Made by a program: the position numbers and the translations under genes
Shown: positions 43,819 through 52,334 of the stretch, one piece after another
How the letters are laid out: each line of letters starts with the position of its first letter
Numbering within the stretch: position 1 is the stretch's first letter
Assembly (NCBI RefSeq): GCF_023008405.1
Contig: NZ_CP095376.1
Coordinates: 1,202,001 to 1,266,000, forward strand
Length of the DNA: 64,000 nt
Direction of reading: 5' to 3'
Origin: Amycolatopsis sp. FBCC-B4732
Lineage (GTDB): Bacteria > Actinomycetota > Actinomycetes > Mycobacteriales > Pseudonocardiaceae
The notes under the pieces: model-generated
Told to the model about the DNA's origin: nothing
Seen by the model: the letters and a program-made list of their open reading frames with translations, nothing else
The model's database searches: none

Positions 43819-46218
43819 ATGGCCAACTCGCCCGAAACCGCGTGGAATACGTACGAGGTGCCGATACCGGCGGGGATCCTTCGCGCGGTTCCGGCCGTCG
43901 GCGATCAGCTCGACCTGCTGGTAGCCGCGTACGCCAAGGTGACCTCGGTCCTCACGGGGGAGCGGGCGGTGTCCGCGGGGTTCCGGTCGGCGGCGCATGA
44001 ACGGGCACGGCTGCTTCGATTGACCGTCGAGGACGGCTCCTGGCTCGATCTGCTGAAGCTGTCGCACGAGGCCAGACAGCGCCCGGCCGATCGCCTTCCG
44101 GCGGGTACCCTGCCGGGCGAAACCGGTGCGGGATACGAAACGGCGTTGGACCTCTCCGGCTGGACAGGCCCTTCGGGGCCGGACATCGACCACTCCGGAC
44201 TGGTCTCGCTGTGGAGTCTCGTCGAGGTCGGCGGCGCGCCGGCACTCCGGATGAAGTACCGCCCGGACTGCTGCAGCGAAGTGAGCGCCGTGCGTCGCGG
44301 AGGCTATTTCTGCCGTGCGCTCGAAGCCATCGTCCACGATGTCGCTGCGGATCACGGCGACCACGTCCTCGTTTCGCCGGAAGAACTCGAACTGCAGATG
44401 CGGGAGCTCTCCGGACCGGCGGCCGATCTCCCTCCGGAGCCGTTCCACCGCGCGTTTTCGGCGCAGTGCGCAAAGACTCCGGACGCACCGGCCGTCAAGG
44501 ACGGTGACCGGGCATGCTCCTACCTGGAGCTCGACCGGCTGGCGAACCGGATCGCGCACTCTCTGCTGCGGCACGGTCTCAGTGCCGAAGGCGTCGTCGC
44601 GGTAAGCCTGCCGAGGTCTGTCGAGTGGGTCGCGGCCATCATCGGGGTGCTGCGGGCAGGCGGTGCCTACCTCCCGGTGGATCCCGGTTGGCCGGCAGAG
44701 CGGGCGAAAGTCGTTCTGGAGCAGGCCGAAGCGCAGATCCTGCTGACTGGCGAGCCTGCCGAGGACGGCGGGGGCGGGACCGGCGAACCGGCCTTCAGCG
44801 CCGCACGAGTGCTGAACATCCGCACGGCGCTGCAGGAATCGAACGAGGGCACCCCGGACGTCGATGTGGTGGCGTCGCAGTTGGCGTACATCTACTTCAC
44901 CTCCGGCTCCACCGGCGCGCCGAAGGGAGCGATGTGCGAGCACGCCGGGGTGATGAACCACCTCGTGGCGAAGCTGGAACACCTCGACATCACCGCCGAG
45001 GACCTCCTGGTGCAGAGTGCGCCGGCCACGTTCGACATCTCGTTGTGGCAAGCGATCGCCCCGCTGCTCGTCGGCGCGGCGACGATGATCGTCCCCGCCG
45101 GGCAGGTCCGGGACATCGATGCCTTCATCACCGAAGCCGGGAAGGCGGGGGCGACGGTGCTGCAGGTCGTCCCGTCCTACCTGGAACTGCTCACGACGCG
45201 ACTGGCAGAGCTGGAGCCGGCACACCGGCTGCCTACCGTGCGGCACGTGGTGGTCACGGGGGAAGTCCTGAAGAAGGAGCTCGTGGAGCGGTGGTTCGCG
45301 CTGTGTTCCATCCCGTTGACGAACGCGTACGGGGCGACCGAGGCGTCGGACGACACCACGCACCACACGATGGTGGAGCCCCCCGCCTCGACGTCGGTGC
45401 CGGTCGGCAAGCCCGTGCGCAACGTGCGTGTGCTGATCATCGACGACCGTGCCCAGGTACTGCCTCTGGGGGCGCCGGGAGAAATCGCCTTTGCCGGTGT
45501 GTGCGTCGGCCGGGGCTACGTCAACGACGAAAAGCGCACGGCAAGGGCCTTCTCGTACAGCCGGACCGATCCACCGGTGCGGATCTACCGGACCGGCGAC
45601 TACGGGCGGTGGTGCCCGGACGGGGTGCTCGAATTCCTCGGCCGCCGCGACGAGCAGATCAAGATCCGCGGTATGCGCGTGGAGCTCGGTGAAATCGAGA
45701 ACGCGATGCTCCGCGTCAGTGGCGTGCGCGACGCCGCGGTGGTCGTCAAGCGCGGCGCAGATCCCGACACGGGATTGGTCGGGTACTACACGGCAGCGCA
45801 CCCCGTCGCGGCCGCGGATCTTCGATCAGCCCTGGCCGGGACGCTGCCCGGGTACATGATTCCCGCGCACCTGCGCCGCCTGCCGGTCATGCCGTTGACC
45901 GACAACTCGAAGATCGACAAAGCCGCCCTGGTGGACCAGGCGGATGTCGCCGGCCCGGCCAGGGAGGAGGGTGCGGCACCGCGAACAGAATCCGAGCTGA
46001 TGCTGGCACAGCTCTGGGCGGAGCTCCTCGGCCTGCCGCTGTCGAACATCGGCCGCAACGACGACTTCTTCCGCAGAGGAGGCAGCTCCCTGTCGGCCAT
46101 CCAGCTCGTCGTCAGACTGGGCAAACGGGTGTCGCTGCTCGACGTCGTGAGCAATCCGGTCCTGGCCGACCTCGCCGCCGCTGTCGACGGAAGTCGCCAC
46201 CCGGGAGGCGAGCCGTGA
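43819..46218 (+). CDS. NRPS module A-T with N-terminal half condensation-like domain
   Basis: A 799-residue protein. Residues ~1-190 resemble only the C-terminal half of a condensation domain and lack HHxxxDG. The adenylation domain spans ~205-705: A3 YFTSGSTGAPKG (359-370), A4 FDISLWQ (405-411), A5 NAYGATEAS (502-510), A7 YRTGDYGR, A8 GRRDEQIKIRGMRVELGEIE, A10 Lys698. The carrier domain has Ser757 in GGSSL. All core motifs are intact. Pocket residues read from A4-A5 are D-I-W-Q-V-T-A-D-D; the paired Asp at the end would suit a basic amine side chain (inference). The next gene overlaps its stop. Confidence 0.9.
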   Translation: MANSPETAWNTYEVPIPAGILRAVPAVGDQLDLLVAAYAKVTSVLTGERAVSAGFRSAAHERARLLRLTVEDGSWLDLLKLSHEARQRPADRLPAGTLPGETGAGYETALDLSGWTGPSGPDIDHSGLVSLWSLVEVGGAPALRMKYRPDCCSEVSAVRRGGYFCRALEAIVHDVAADHGDHVLVSPEELELQMRELSGPAADLPPEPFHRAFSAQCAKTPDAPAVKDGDRACSYLELDRLANRIAHSLLRHGLSAEGVVAVSLPRSVEWVAAIIGVLRAGGAYLPVDPGWPAERAKVVLEQAEAQILLTGEPAEDGGGGTGEPAFSAARVLNIRTALQESNEGTPDVDVVASQLAYIYFTSGSTGAPKGAMCEHAGVMNHLVAKLEHLDITAEDLLVQSAPATFDISLWQAIAPLLVGAATMIVPAGQVRDIDAFITEAGKAGATVLQVVPSYLELLTTRLAELEPAHRLPTVRHVVVTGEVLKKELVERWFALCSIPLTNAYGATEASDDTTHHTMVEPPASTSVPVGKPVRNVRVLIIDDRAQVLPLGAPGEIAFAGVCVGRGYVNDEKRTARAFSYSRTDPPVRIYRTGDYGRWCPDGVLEFLGRRDEQIKIRGMRVELGEIENAMLRVSGVRDAAVVVKRGADPDTGLVGYYTAAHPVAAADLRSALAGTLPGYMIPAHLRRLPVMPLTDNSKIDKAALVDQADVAGPAREEGAAPRTESELMLAQLWAELLGLPLSNIGRNDDFFRRGGSSLSAIQLVVRLGKRVSLLDVVSNPVLADLAAAVDGSRHPGGEP

Positions 46219-46952
46219 TGCAGGACGGTGATCACCGGGCGAAGCTGCTGCGGGCTCTGGAGTACCGTCGATCGTTCGACGCCCGGCTCGAACGGATGGA
46301 CCGGGAGACGCCATTCGATCGGGTTCACGGCGTGGACACCGGGACGCCGGTCGAGCTCTGGGAGCTACCCGAAGCGGACCTGATGCCGATCGGGCGGAAC
46401 GCCCGGTACGCGCCGGCGCCCGTTCGCACGGTGCGGAACGTGCTCGCTTCCTGTGGTCTCGTGCACGAAGAAGTCACGTTCGTCGACGTCGGGTGCGGCA
46501 AGGGACGGGTCCTGCTGCTGGCCGCGGAATTCCCCTTCCGCCGGATCGTCGGAGTCGAGGCGTCGGAGACGCTGTGCGACATCGCGCGGGACAACGTGCA
46601 CACCATGTCACATGTCCACGGCGGGTACGACCGGATCGAAGTGGTGAACGCCGATGCCGCGCAGTTCGACGTCCCCGGCGACGCAGGGTTTTTCTTCTTC
46701 TACGAACCCTTCTCCGCCGAGGTGTCATCGACCGTTCTCGAGCGCATCGAGAGTTCGATCCGGCAGTGCCCCCGCGACGTCCTCCTGTGCTTCACAGGCC
46801 GGGGACAACCGGAAGACGAGGACGGTGAAGCCCAGTCGCGGCCGGTGGCGGCCGCGGCCGCGGAGGCGCGAGCCGGCTGGCGGGCGGCCGGAACCGTAGC
46901 GTCACCGGACGCGAAATTCTACGACTCGTTCCTGTTCGAGTACCTGGGGTGA
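46215..46952 (+). CDS. Class I SAM-dependent methyltransferase-like protein
   Basis: A 245-residue protein. SAM-binding motif I is TFVDVGCGKGRVLLLAAEF (~88-106), with the acidic end of strand 2 in IVGVEASE and a VVNADAAQFDVPG strand. After motif IV it has an unusual FFFFYEPF instead of the common (D/N)PP(Y/F). Likely acts on a carrier-bound or free intermediate of the cluster. GTG/ATG tandem start after GGAGG, overlapping the NRPS stop. Confidence 0.78.
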   Translation: MMQDGDHRAKLLRALEYRRSFDARLERMDRETPFDRVHGVDTGTPVELWELPEADLMPIGRNARYAPAPVRTVRNVLASCGLVHEEVTFVDVGCGKGRVLLLAAEFPFRRIVGVEASETLCDIARDNVHTMSHVHGGYDRIEVVNADAAQFDVPGDAGFFFFYEPFSAEVSSTVLERIESSIRQCPRDVLLCFTGRGQPEDEDGEAQSRPVAAAAAEARAGWRAAGTVASPDAKFYDSFLFEYLG

Positions 46953-47002
46953 GAACTGCTGTCGCAGCGCTGTACCCAACCGATGGGGAAGGAAGCCCGA
47001 AG

Positions 47003-47854
47003 ATGACCGCTCAGTTCGAATCGATCAGGACCTTGCAGGACCGCGTCCCCGAACAGGAGAAGGACCAGATTCGCGAGATCTACGACGACATCGCGGCGGA
47101 GTACGACCGGCGGATCCCGGGCGAGGGGCCCACGGACCACATCTTCACCGAGTCCGAGTCCGAATTCCTGCTGTCGAAGACGCACGCGGGTGATGAAGTC
47201 CTCGATCTGGGCTGCGGGACCGGACGGTTCACCATTCCCCTGGCCGAATCCGGCGCGGTCGTGACCGGGTTGGACCTGTCGCCCGGCATGCTCGCGGTGG
47301 CCCGCGCCAAGCTGGGGGAGCGGGGGCTGCGGGCGGACCTGCGGGAAGGGGACATGGCCGACCTGCCGTTCCCCGACGCCTGCTTCGACGTCGTGACCAG
47401 CATGCTGGCCCTGATGCACATCCCGATCCCGGACCGGCCGAGGGTGTTCCGCGAGGTGCACCGGGTCTTGAAGCCGGGTGGCCGCATGGTGCTGTGTGTG
47501 AAGAATGCGGTTTTCGAGCGAATGTTCACCGGCGACCGGTTCGCCTCGGTGGACATCACGGACGTGCAGGACAAGAAACTGATCTTCACCGGTACCGGTA
47601 ACGGCACCGAGCACACCGCGTCGTGGTACAGCTTCGCGCCGCACGACTTGGCCGCGCTCTTCGCCGGGGCAGGGATGGCGGTGACGCACCTGAAAGGCAA
47701 CAGCCCGGTCAGCGCGTGGCTGGCGGACGAAGTCCTCGCCGACGTCCGGGTACGGGGATTCGTCCGGACGCTGGAACGGGCGCTGTCCGACGTGCCGCCC
47801 TTCAACCACCTCGGCTACTACCTGCTGGCCGAAGCGGTCAAACCAGTCGCTTGA
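47003..47854 (+). CDS. Class I SAM-dependent methyltransferase (UbiE/MT11 type)
   Basis: A 283-residue methyltransferase. Motif I is VLDLGCGTGRFTIPLA (~67-82), motif II TGLDLSPGMLAVAR, then EGDMADLPFPDACFDVV and the post-motif RVLKPGGRMVL. A textbook methyltransferase-11 domain with an N-terminal cap starting QIREIYDDIAAEYDRR. Substrate unknown. ATG at 47003, 50 nt after the previous gene, same strand, so part of the first NRPS operon. Confidence 0.88.
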   Translation: MTAQFESIRTLQDRVPEQEKDQIREIYDDIAAEYDRRIPGEGPTDHIFTESESEFLLSKTHAGDEVLDLGCGTGRFTIPLAESGAVVTGLDLSPGMLAVARAKLGERGLRADLREGDMADLPFPDACFDVVTSMLALMHIPIPDRPRVFREVHRVLKPGGRMVLCVKNAVFERMFTGDRFASVDITDVQDKKLIFTGTGNGTEHTASWYSFAPHDLAALFAGAGMAVTHLKGNSPVSAWLADEVLADVRVRGFVRTLERALSDVPPFNHLGYYLLAEAVKPVA

Positions 47855-47935
47855 CCGCTTCTCCGGCGCCGCCGGCCGGCTCCTGCGGGAGCGAGGACCG
47901 GTGGCGCCGGAGCGGAGCGGGGACGGAGGCAAGTC

Positions 47936-48295
47936 ATGACCAGCGTGATTCTCACGGTGACGATCGACTGCGTGGACGCCGAATCATTGTCCGAATTCTG
48001 GTGCCGGGTACTCGGCTACGCGAAGATCAGGCGGTTCACCGACGCCAAGGGCGTCGAATACATCGAGGTCGGCGGCGACCGGGAGCCGGTGCTGCTCTTC
48101 CAGCCTGTGCCCGACGCCAAATCGGGGAAGAACCGGCTGCACCTCGACATGGCGCCGGCCGAGGGCAGCCTGGCCGACGAAGTCCGCCGCCTGGTCGGCC
48201 TCGGCGCCCGCCTGCTGGTGGACGACCCGGAGTGCCCGTGGACCGTCCTGGCCGATCCCGAAGGCAACGAGTTCTGCGTCCTGCCCCGGGCATGA
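47936..48295 (+). CDS. VOC/glyoxalase-like domain protein
   Basis: A 119-residue protein of the glyoxalase-like VOC group. Paired beta-alpha-beta-beta-beta units start at SVILTVTIDCVDAESLSEFWCRVLG and NRLHLDMAPAEG and end with the typical ADPEGNEFCVL. Metal ligands expected in VOC proteins (H/E) are partly present (His at ~70, Glu at ~113). In antibiotic clusters such proteins are either resistance binders or enzymes. It follows the methyltransferase by 81 nt. Confidence 0.82.
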   Translation: MTSVILTVTIDCVDAESLSEFWCRVLGYAKIRRFTDAKGVEYIEVGGDREPVLLFQPVPDAKSGKNRLHLDMAPAEGSLADEVRRLVGLGARLLVDDPECPWTVLADPEGNEFCVLPRA

Positions 48296-48337
48296 CCGCA
48301 GCTCCTCTCGTGCCCGCTGCCGTCCCCGGCATCCGTC

Positions 48338-49915
48338 TCAGCCGCGGCGGACCGCCGTGCGCGGCGTGACGAAGCTGCCATTGATCACGTAGCCGTCCAA
48401 GCCGTGCTTCTCGCCGTAGGCGATGAGGTCGCTGGTGCGGTTGATGAAGCCTCGTCCGTTGTTGTTCAGCGAGGTGTTGCACAGGACGCTGAAGCCGGTG
48501 CGGTCGCGGAAGGCCTCGAGCAGGTCCGCGATGCCGGGGTTTTGCTCACGCGTGACCGTCTGGGTCCGCGCGGTGCCGTCGACGTGGGTGACCGCCTTGA
48601 GCCGGTCGGACGTGACGTGGTTGAAGTAGAGCATGTACGGGTCCACGACCGATCCGGCGAACCACCGGGGCGCATCGGACTCCAGCACGATCGGGGCGAT
48701 CGGACGGTATCCTTCGCGGCGCTTGATCCGGTTGAGCCGGACCGTGGTGTCCTCCGTGAAGGGTGCGGCCAAGATGGACCGGTTGCCCAGCGCACGGGGC
48801 CCCATTTCGTAGCGACCGCGGGCCCAGCCGATGATGTGGCCGCGTTCGAGGTGTTCGGCGACGTCCGCGGCGACCAGCGGACGCACGGCGTAGGCCGACG
48901 GGTCAGGCTGGACGTCTTCGACGAATTCCTCGCCCGCGTAGACCGTCCAGTCGATCGTGGCCTGACCGGTGTAGAACCATTGGGCGTCGATGGCGGTGCC
49001 AAGAGCGGAGCCGCTGTCGTTCGGGCACGGCGGGACGAACACCGATTCGAACAGGTCGCTCTCCCGCCACATCCGGTTCCAGTCGCAGTTGAGCCCGCAG
49101 CCGCCGGAGACCAGCAGCGGCAGACCTTCGGTGAGGTTCTTCTCGGCGTAGTCGTGGAAAGCGGAAAAGATCGCATCGGAGTGCCGCTTGGCGAGGTTCC
49201 GGTACTCCTGCGACTCGACACCCTTGTCATGTACGGGAGACCACGACATGGCTTCCTTGGGCAGCGACGAAAAGACCCGGTTCTGGGCCAGGATGAACTC
49301 GATCGTCTTCAGCTCTCGCCCGGTGAGCGGCACGTCTTCGGCGAAGCCGGTCAGCGCCATCTGCTTGCCGGCGTCGCCGAAGCGGAAGACAGCACCGCCG
49401 GGGTGCGCCGGATCGGCGAGCGCGAACAGGAACGCGTACTTGCTGCCCGGGTCGCTCATCACCTCCTTGAGGTGGGTGGCTTCGCCCTTGGCGTCCACGC
49501 GGTAGAACGATCCGATGTGGCCTTCCCAGACCAGCGCGTAGTACTCCTTGCCAGGAGCCGCCGGTGCCATCCCGAGAGAGGCGTAGATGTGCGACCGTTC
49601 GTGGGTCGAGGAGAAGTGCCGGATCTGCTTGCCGAAGATCCGGCCCGCCGCATCGGAGGTCGAGCCTTCGCCGACTCCGAAGTATCCCGTCCGTGACGGC
49701 GGATCGGCCAAGGAGAAGCCTTTCATCCACCCGCCGAGCGCTACGACGTCCGGAACCCGGTCCAGTGCGCCGACGGCTCGGGTGACCACGTCGGCGGTCA
49801 GCCGGTCGTACCGCGGGAAGTTGTCCTTCTCCGCCTCGAGCGAGAACAGCAGCTTGCCGTCCTCGATCGCGGCGACGCCGCCGTCGTGCCCTTCCTTCAT
49901 GGCCAAGATCAACAT
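48338..49915 (-). CDS. Carbamoyltransferase (NodU/CmcH family)
   Basis: A 525-residue enzyme. The N-terminal Kae1-like domain starts LILAMKEGHDGGVAAIEDGKL and includes THERSHIYASLGMAP and SGGCGLNCDWNRMW. A C-terminal YrdC-like domain has GYRPIAPIVLE and NTSLNNNGRGFI. This family (NodU, CmcH, TobZ, VioL) uses carbamoyl phosphate and ATP to carbamoylate hydroxyl or amine groups of natural products. So the product or an intermediate likely carries a carbamate or ureido group. Its ATG overlaps the end of the PEP-mutase-fold gene by 7 nt. Confidence 0.92.
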   Translation of the reverse strand: MLILAMKEGHDGGVAAIEDGKLLFSLEAEKDNFPRYDRLTADVVTRAVGALDRVPDVVALGGWMKGFSLADPPSRTGYFGVGEGSTSDAAGRIFGKQIRHFSSTHERSHIYASLGMAPAAPGKEYYALVWEGHIGSFYRVDAKGEATHLKEVMSDPGSKYAFLFALADPAHPGGAVFRFGDAGKQMALTGFAEDVPLTGRELKTIEFILAQNRVFSSLPKEAMSWSPVHDKGVESQEYRNLAKRHSDAIFSAFHDYAEKNLTEGLPLLVSGGCGLNCDWNRMWRESDLFESVFVPPCPNDSGSALGTAIDAQWFYTGQATIDWTVYAGEEFVEDVQPDPSAYAVRPLVAADVAEHLERGHIIGWARGRYEMGPRALGNRSILAAPFTEDTTVRLNRIKRREGYRPIAPIVLESDAPRWFAGSVVDPYMLYFNHVTSDRLKAVTHVDGTARTQTVTREQNPGIADLLEAFRDRTGFSVLCNTSLNNNGRGFINRTSDLIAYGEKHGLDGYVINGSFVTPRTAVRRG

Positions 49916-50772
49916 GTCGGCCTTTCTCCGTTCGCCGGTTCCGCGGGAAGAAGGGAGTTCATCGCGTCGAATGCCAGCCCTTCGGCGACGCGGTCGAAGG
50001 TGCCCCGCTGCAGGGCGTCGCTCGCCGTGGCCATGGTGACCGCCATCGCGGTCTGCGCGAGCCAGCTGCCGAGGCTGATCCTCCGTACGCCGGCGCCAGC
50101 CAGCTCGGCGACCGTGGGGCCGCCCGGCATGATCCCGGCGTTGACCGGCAGGGGCGTGGTCGTACTGATCCTCTTCAACGTGTCCAGGTCGAACAGCCAC
50201 GGGACGAAGAGCCCGTCTGCGCCCGCGTCGGCGTAGGCCTCGGCCCGGCACAGCACCTCGTCCAGCCGCCCGGCCGGATCGCCGATCGCGAACAGGTATC
50301 CGTCGGTGCGTGCGTTGACGAAGAGCTCCGGGCAGCCCGCTGCTGCCGCCGCGTCTTTCGCCGCCCTGATGCGGGCACACTGCGCTGCGACGTCGAAGAG
50401 CGGTCCACCGGGCCGCCGTGAGTCCTCCAGGTTGACGCCCACCGCGCCGGCGTGGATGATCGCCGTCACGGTCGCGGCCACGTCGGCCGGATCGGGACCG
50501 TAACCGGCTTCGATGTCGGCGGTCACCGGCAGGTCGACGACCCGCGTGATCCGCCGAACGGCAGCCGCCATCTCGGCGGCCGGTATCCGCTCGCCGTCGC
50601 GGTAACCCTGGCTCCACGCCACGCCGGCGCTGCTGGTCGCGATGGCCTTCGCGCCGGTGGCGGCCACGACGACCGCACTGGCCGCGTCCCAGGCGTTCGC
50701 CAGGAGCAACGGCTTGCCGTCGTGTGCCGCGCGAAACAGCTTCGCCTTGGCTGACCAGGAACCGTTGCTCAC
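49909..50772 (-). CDS. Isocitrate lyase/PEP mutase family protein
   Basis: A 287-residue (beta/alpha)8 enzyme of the ICL/PEPM superfamily. Recognisable parts are LLLANAWDAASAVV, PVTADIEAGYG, the loop GVNLEDSRRPGGPL and FVNARTDGYLFA. The ICL catalytic KKCGH and the PEP mutase EDK...KxNS loop are both absent, so it is neither enzyme strictly; C-C or P-C lyase, mutase or hydrolase activity all remain possible. The GTG at 50772 is the only start that keeps the domain compact. Together with the carbamoyltransferase it forms a leftward operon. Confidence 0.8.
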   Translation of the reverse strand: MSNGSWSAKAKLFRAAHDGKPLLLANAWDAASAVVVAATGAKAIATSSAGVAWSQGYRDGERIPAAEMAAAVRRITRVVDLPVTADIEAGYGPDPADVAATVTAIIHAGAVGVNLEDSRRPGGPLFDVAAQCARIRAAKDAAAAAGCPELFVNARTDGYLFAIGDPAGRLDEVLCRAEAYADAGADGLFVPWLFDLDTLKRISTTTPLPVNAGIMPGGPTVAELAGAGVRRISLGSWLAQTAMAVTMATASDALQRGTFDRVAEGLAFDAMNSLLPAEPANGERPTC

Positions 50773-50856
50773 GATGACAACATTCCTTCCCCCGATCGTA
50801 AAGGTGGCCGCGGCTGCGACACACAGGACTTTTCCAGCCAGGGCCGCGCGCTGCTC

Positions 50857-50875
50857 CTGACTGATGTCAGTACGG
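50857..50875. promoter_or_regulatory. CTGAC-N4-GTCAG-TACGG element, copy 2
   Basis: CTGAC-TGAT-GTCAG then TACGG: a perfect 14-bp palindrome plus pentamer in the 151-bp divergent region between the PEP-mutase-fold gene and the aminotransferase-like gene. It lies 48 nt before the rightward ATG and 85 nt from the leftward GTG. Confidence 0.65.
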
Positions 50876-50923
50876 GCGGGGTGCGTTGCCGGATAGCGTC
50901 CTGTTTGACGGGGAGGAGAACGC

Positions 50924-51967
50924 ATGGTGCCGTGTGTTCCGGATGCATCGGCCGGGGACGGACCTTCCGCACGGCAACGCCGAGTCGCTCTCGGAAGCGT
51001 TTCCCCGCTCGGCATTCCCGAGTTGCGCGAGGCGATCGTCGGTCGGGAACGAGCGGTGTCGAAGAGCGCCTTCGTCGGCAAAGCGAACGTGGCGGTCACC
51101 GAGGGAAGCGCGAACGCGGTCGGCGCCGCCTTGCGTCATTGTTCCGCCCGCGGCTACCGGAAGGCCGTCTGCGGGGCTCCGGTGCCGCTCCGGATCCGGA
51201 AATCGATGGCTTCCGCGGGATTCGCCGTGAAGGCGCTGCCACTGGCGTACGAGGAAGATGACTGGTTCGTCCTGCACCGCGCCTGCGGGGACCGGGCGGT
51301 GATCTACCTGAGCTTGCCCGATGACCCCACCGGAGCGGTGGCCACGGCCGGCTACCTGTCGATGCTCGCAGGGTTCGCCGCTTCGCATGACGTGGTTCTC
51401 GTGTACGACGCCAGGTTGGACGCGTTCCGGTTCACGGCGGACAGCTGCCCGACGCCGGTCGATCTCGCCGTTTCGGCCTCGAACGTCGTCGTCGTCAACT
51501 CGCTGGCGGAGAACTACGGCGGGACAGGCGACCGTGTCGGGTGGATCGTCGCACACGAGGCGGTCGTCGACGGCCTGGCACACCAGCCCGGGTGGGCCGC
51601 GAACCGGGTGAGTCTCAGTGACCAGCTGGCGGCGGTGCGCGTCCTGGGCGAGGGCAACGACGCGGTGACAGCCGAGGTCCGGAACGGCCGCGCCGCGTAC
51701 CAGGCCCGCGTGGCGGGGCACCGGATCTTGGACGTGCCCCTCCCGGGGGGTGGCAGCCGGCTGTGGCTGGATCTCGGCGTCCGCGACGTCGACTCGCTGG
51801 CCAAGTACGCGCGGATCGAGCACCAGCTCGTGCTCACGACCTCGTCCGGCTACGCACCGCCGGAGCCGGGACACATCCTCTTCCCCACCGGGGTTCCGGT
51901 CCACCGCCTGTGCGAAGGCGTGGACAAGCTCGAACGGGTGCTCGCCGGATGGGGAGACGGGCCTTGA
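50924..51967 (+). CDS. Aminotransferase-fold protein lacking the PLP lysine
   Basis: A 347-residue fold-type I (class I/II aminotransferase) homologue. Visible landmarks: the PLP-ring region TEGSANAV, LPDDPTG (the NPxxPTG equivalent), VLVYDARLDAFRF (the D-x-x-Y strand, without the Tyr) and NSLAENYGGTGDRVGW, which aligns with the normal SxSKxxGxPGxRxGW. Glu196 occupies the Schiff-base lysine position; the phosphate-binding Arg204 is kept. The substrate-carboxylate Arg near the C-terminus is not visible either. Good GGAGGAG before the ATG. First gene of the six-gene rightward operon. Probably not an aminotransferase in the usual sense. Confidence 0.75.
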   Translation: MVPCVPDASAGDGPSARQRRVALGSVSPLGIPELREAIVGRERAVSKSAFVGKANVAVTEGSANAVGAALRHCSARGYRKAVCGAPVPLRIRKSMASAGFAVKALPLAYEEDDWFVLHRACGDRAVIYLSLPDDPTGAVATAGYLSMLAGFAASHDVVLVYDARLDAFRFTADSCPTPVDLAVSASNVVVVNSLAENYGGTGDRVGWIVAHEAVVDGLAHQPGWAANRVSLSDQLAAVRVLGEGNDAVTAEVRNGRAAYQARVAGHRILDVPLPGGGSRLWLDLGVRDVDSLAKYARIEHQLVLTTSSGYAPPEPGHILFPTGVPVHRLCEGVDKLERVLAGWGDGP

Positions 51968-52025
51968 CACCTGAGCCACCACGCTGCCCGAAGCTGACCC
52001 TGCGCCGAGGAAGGTACCCGTTCCG

Positions 52026-52331
52026 ATGCCCCGAAGTCCCCACGCTGCGGACCACGTCGCCGCCTTGACCACCATCTGGCGAGAGGTCCTGCGCAACGAC
52101 CACCTCGACGCGACCGCCGATCTGTTCGAGAACGGCGGTACGTCGCTCCACGTGCTGCAGATCGTCGGCCGGATCTACGACACGCTGGGTGTGGAAGTCC
52201 GGCCCCGGCACGTCTTCCTGCACGCCTCACCGCAGGACCTCACGGCGTTCCTGGTCGAAGATCCGGCTAGTGAGCGGCCGGCCGGCCGGCGGTCGGACGA
52301 CGATCGAACCCACTCGCGACCCCGGAGGTAG
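52026..52331 (+). CDS. Free-standing peptidyl carrier protein
   Basis: A 101-residue carrier protein. The phosphopantetheine site is DLFENGGTSLHVLQIV with Ser at ~40; helices before and after fit a T domain, followed by a short charged tail. It would carry an aminoacyl or peptidyl thioester between the separate A and C proteins of this cluster. It sits directly before a free C domain (3 nt gap). Confidence 0.9.
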   Translation: MPRSPHAADHVAALTTIWREVLRNDHLDATADLFENGGTSLHVLQIVGRIYDTLGVEVRPRHVFLHASPQDLTAFLVEDPASERPAGRRSDDDRTHSRPRR

Positions 52332-52334
52332 ACG

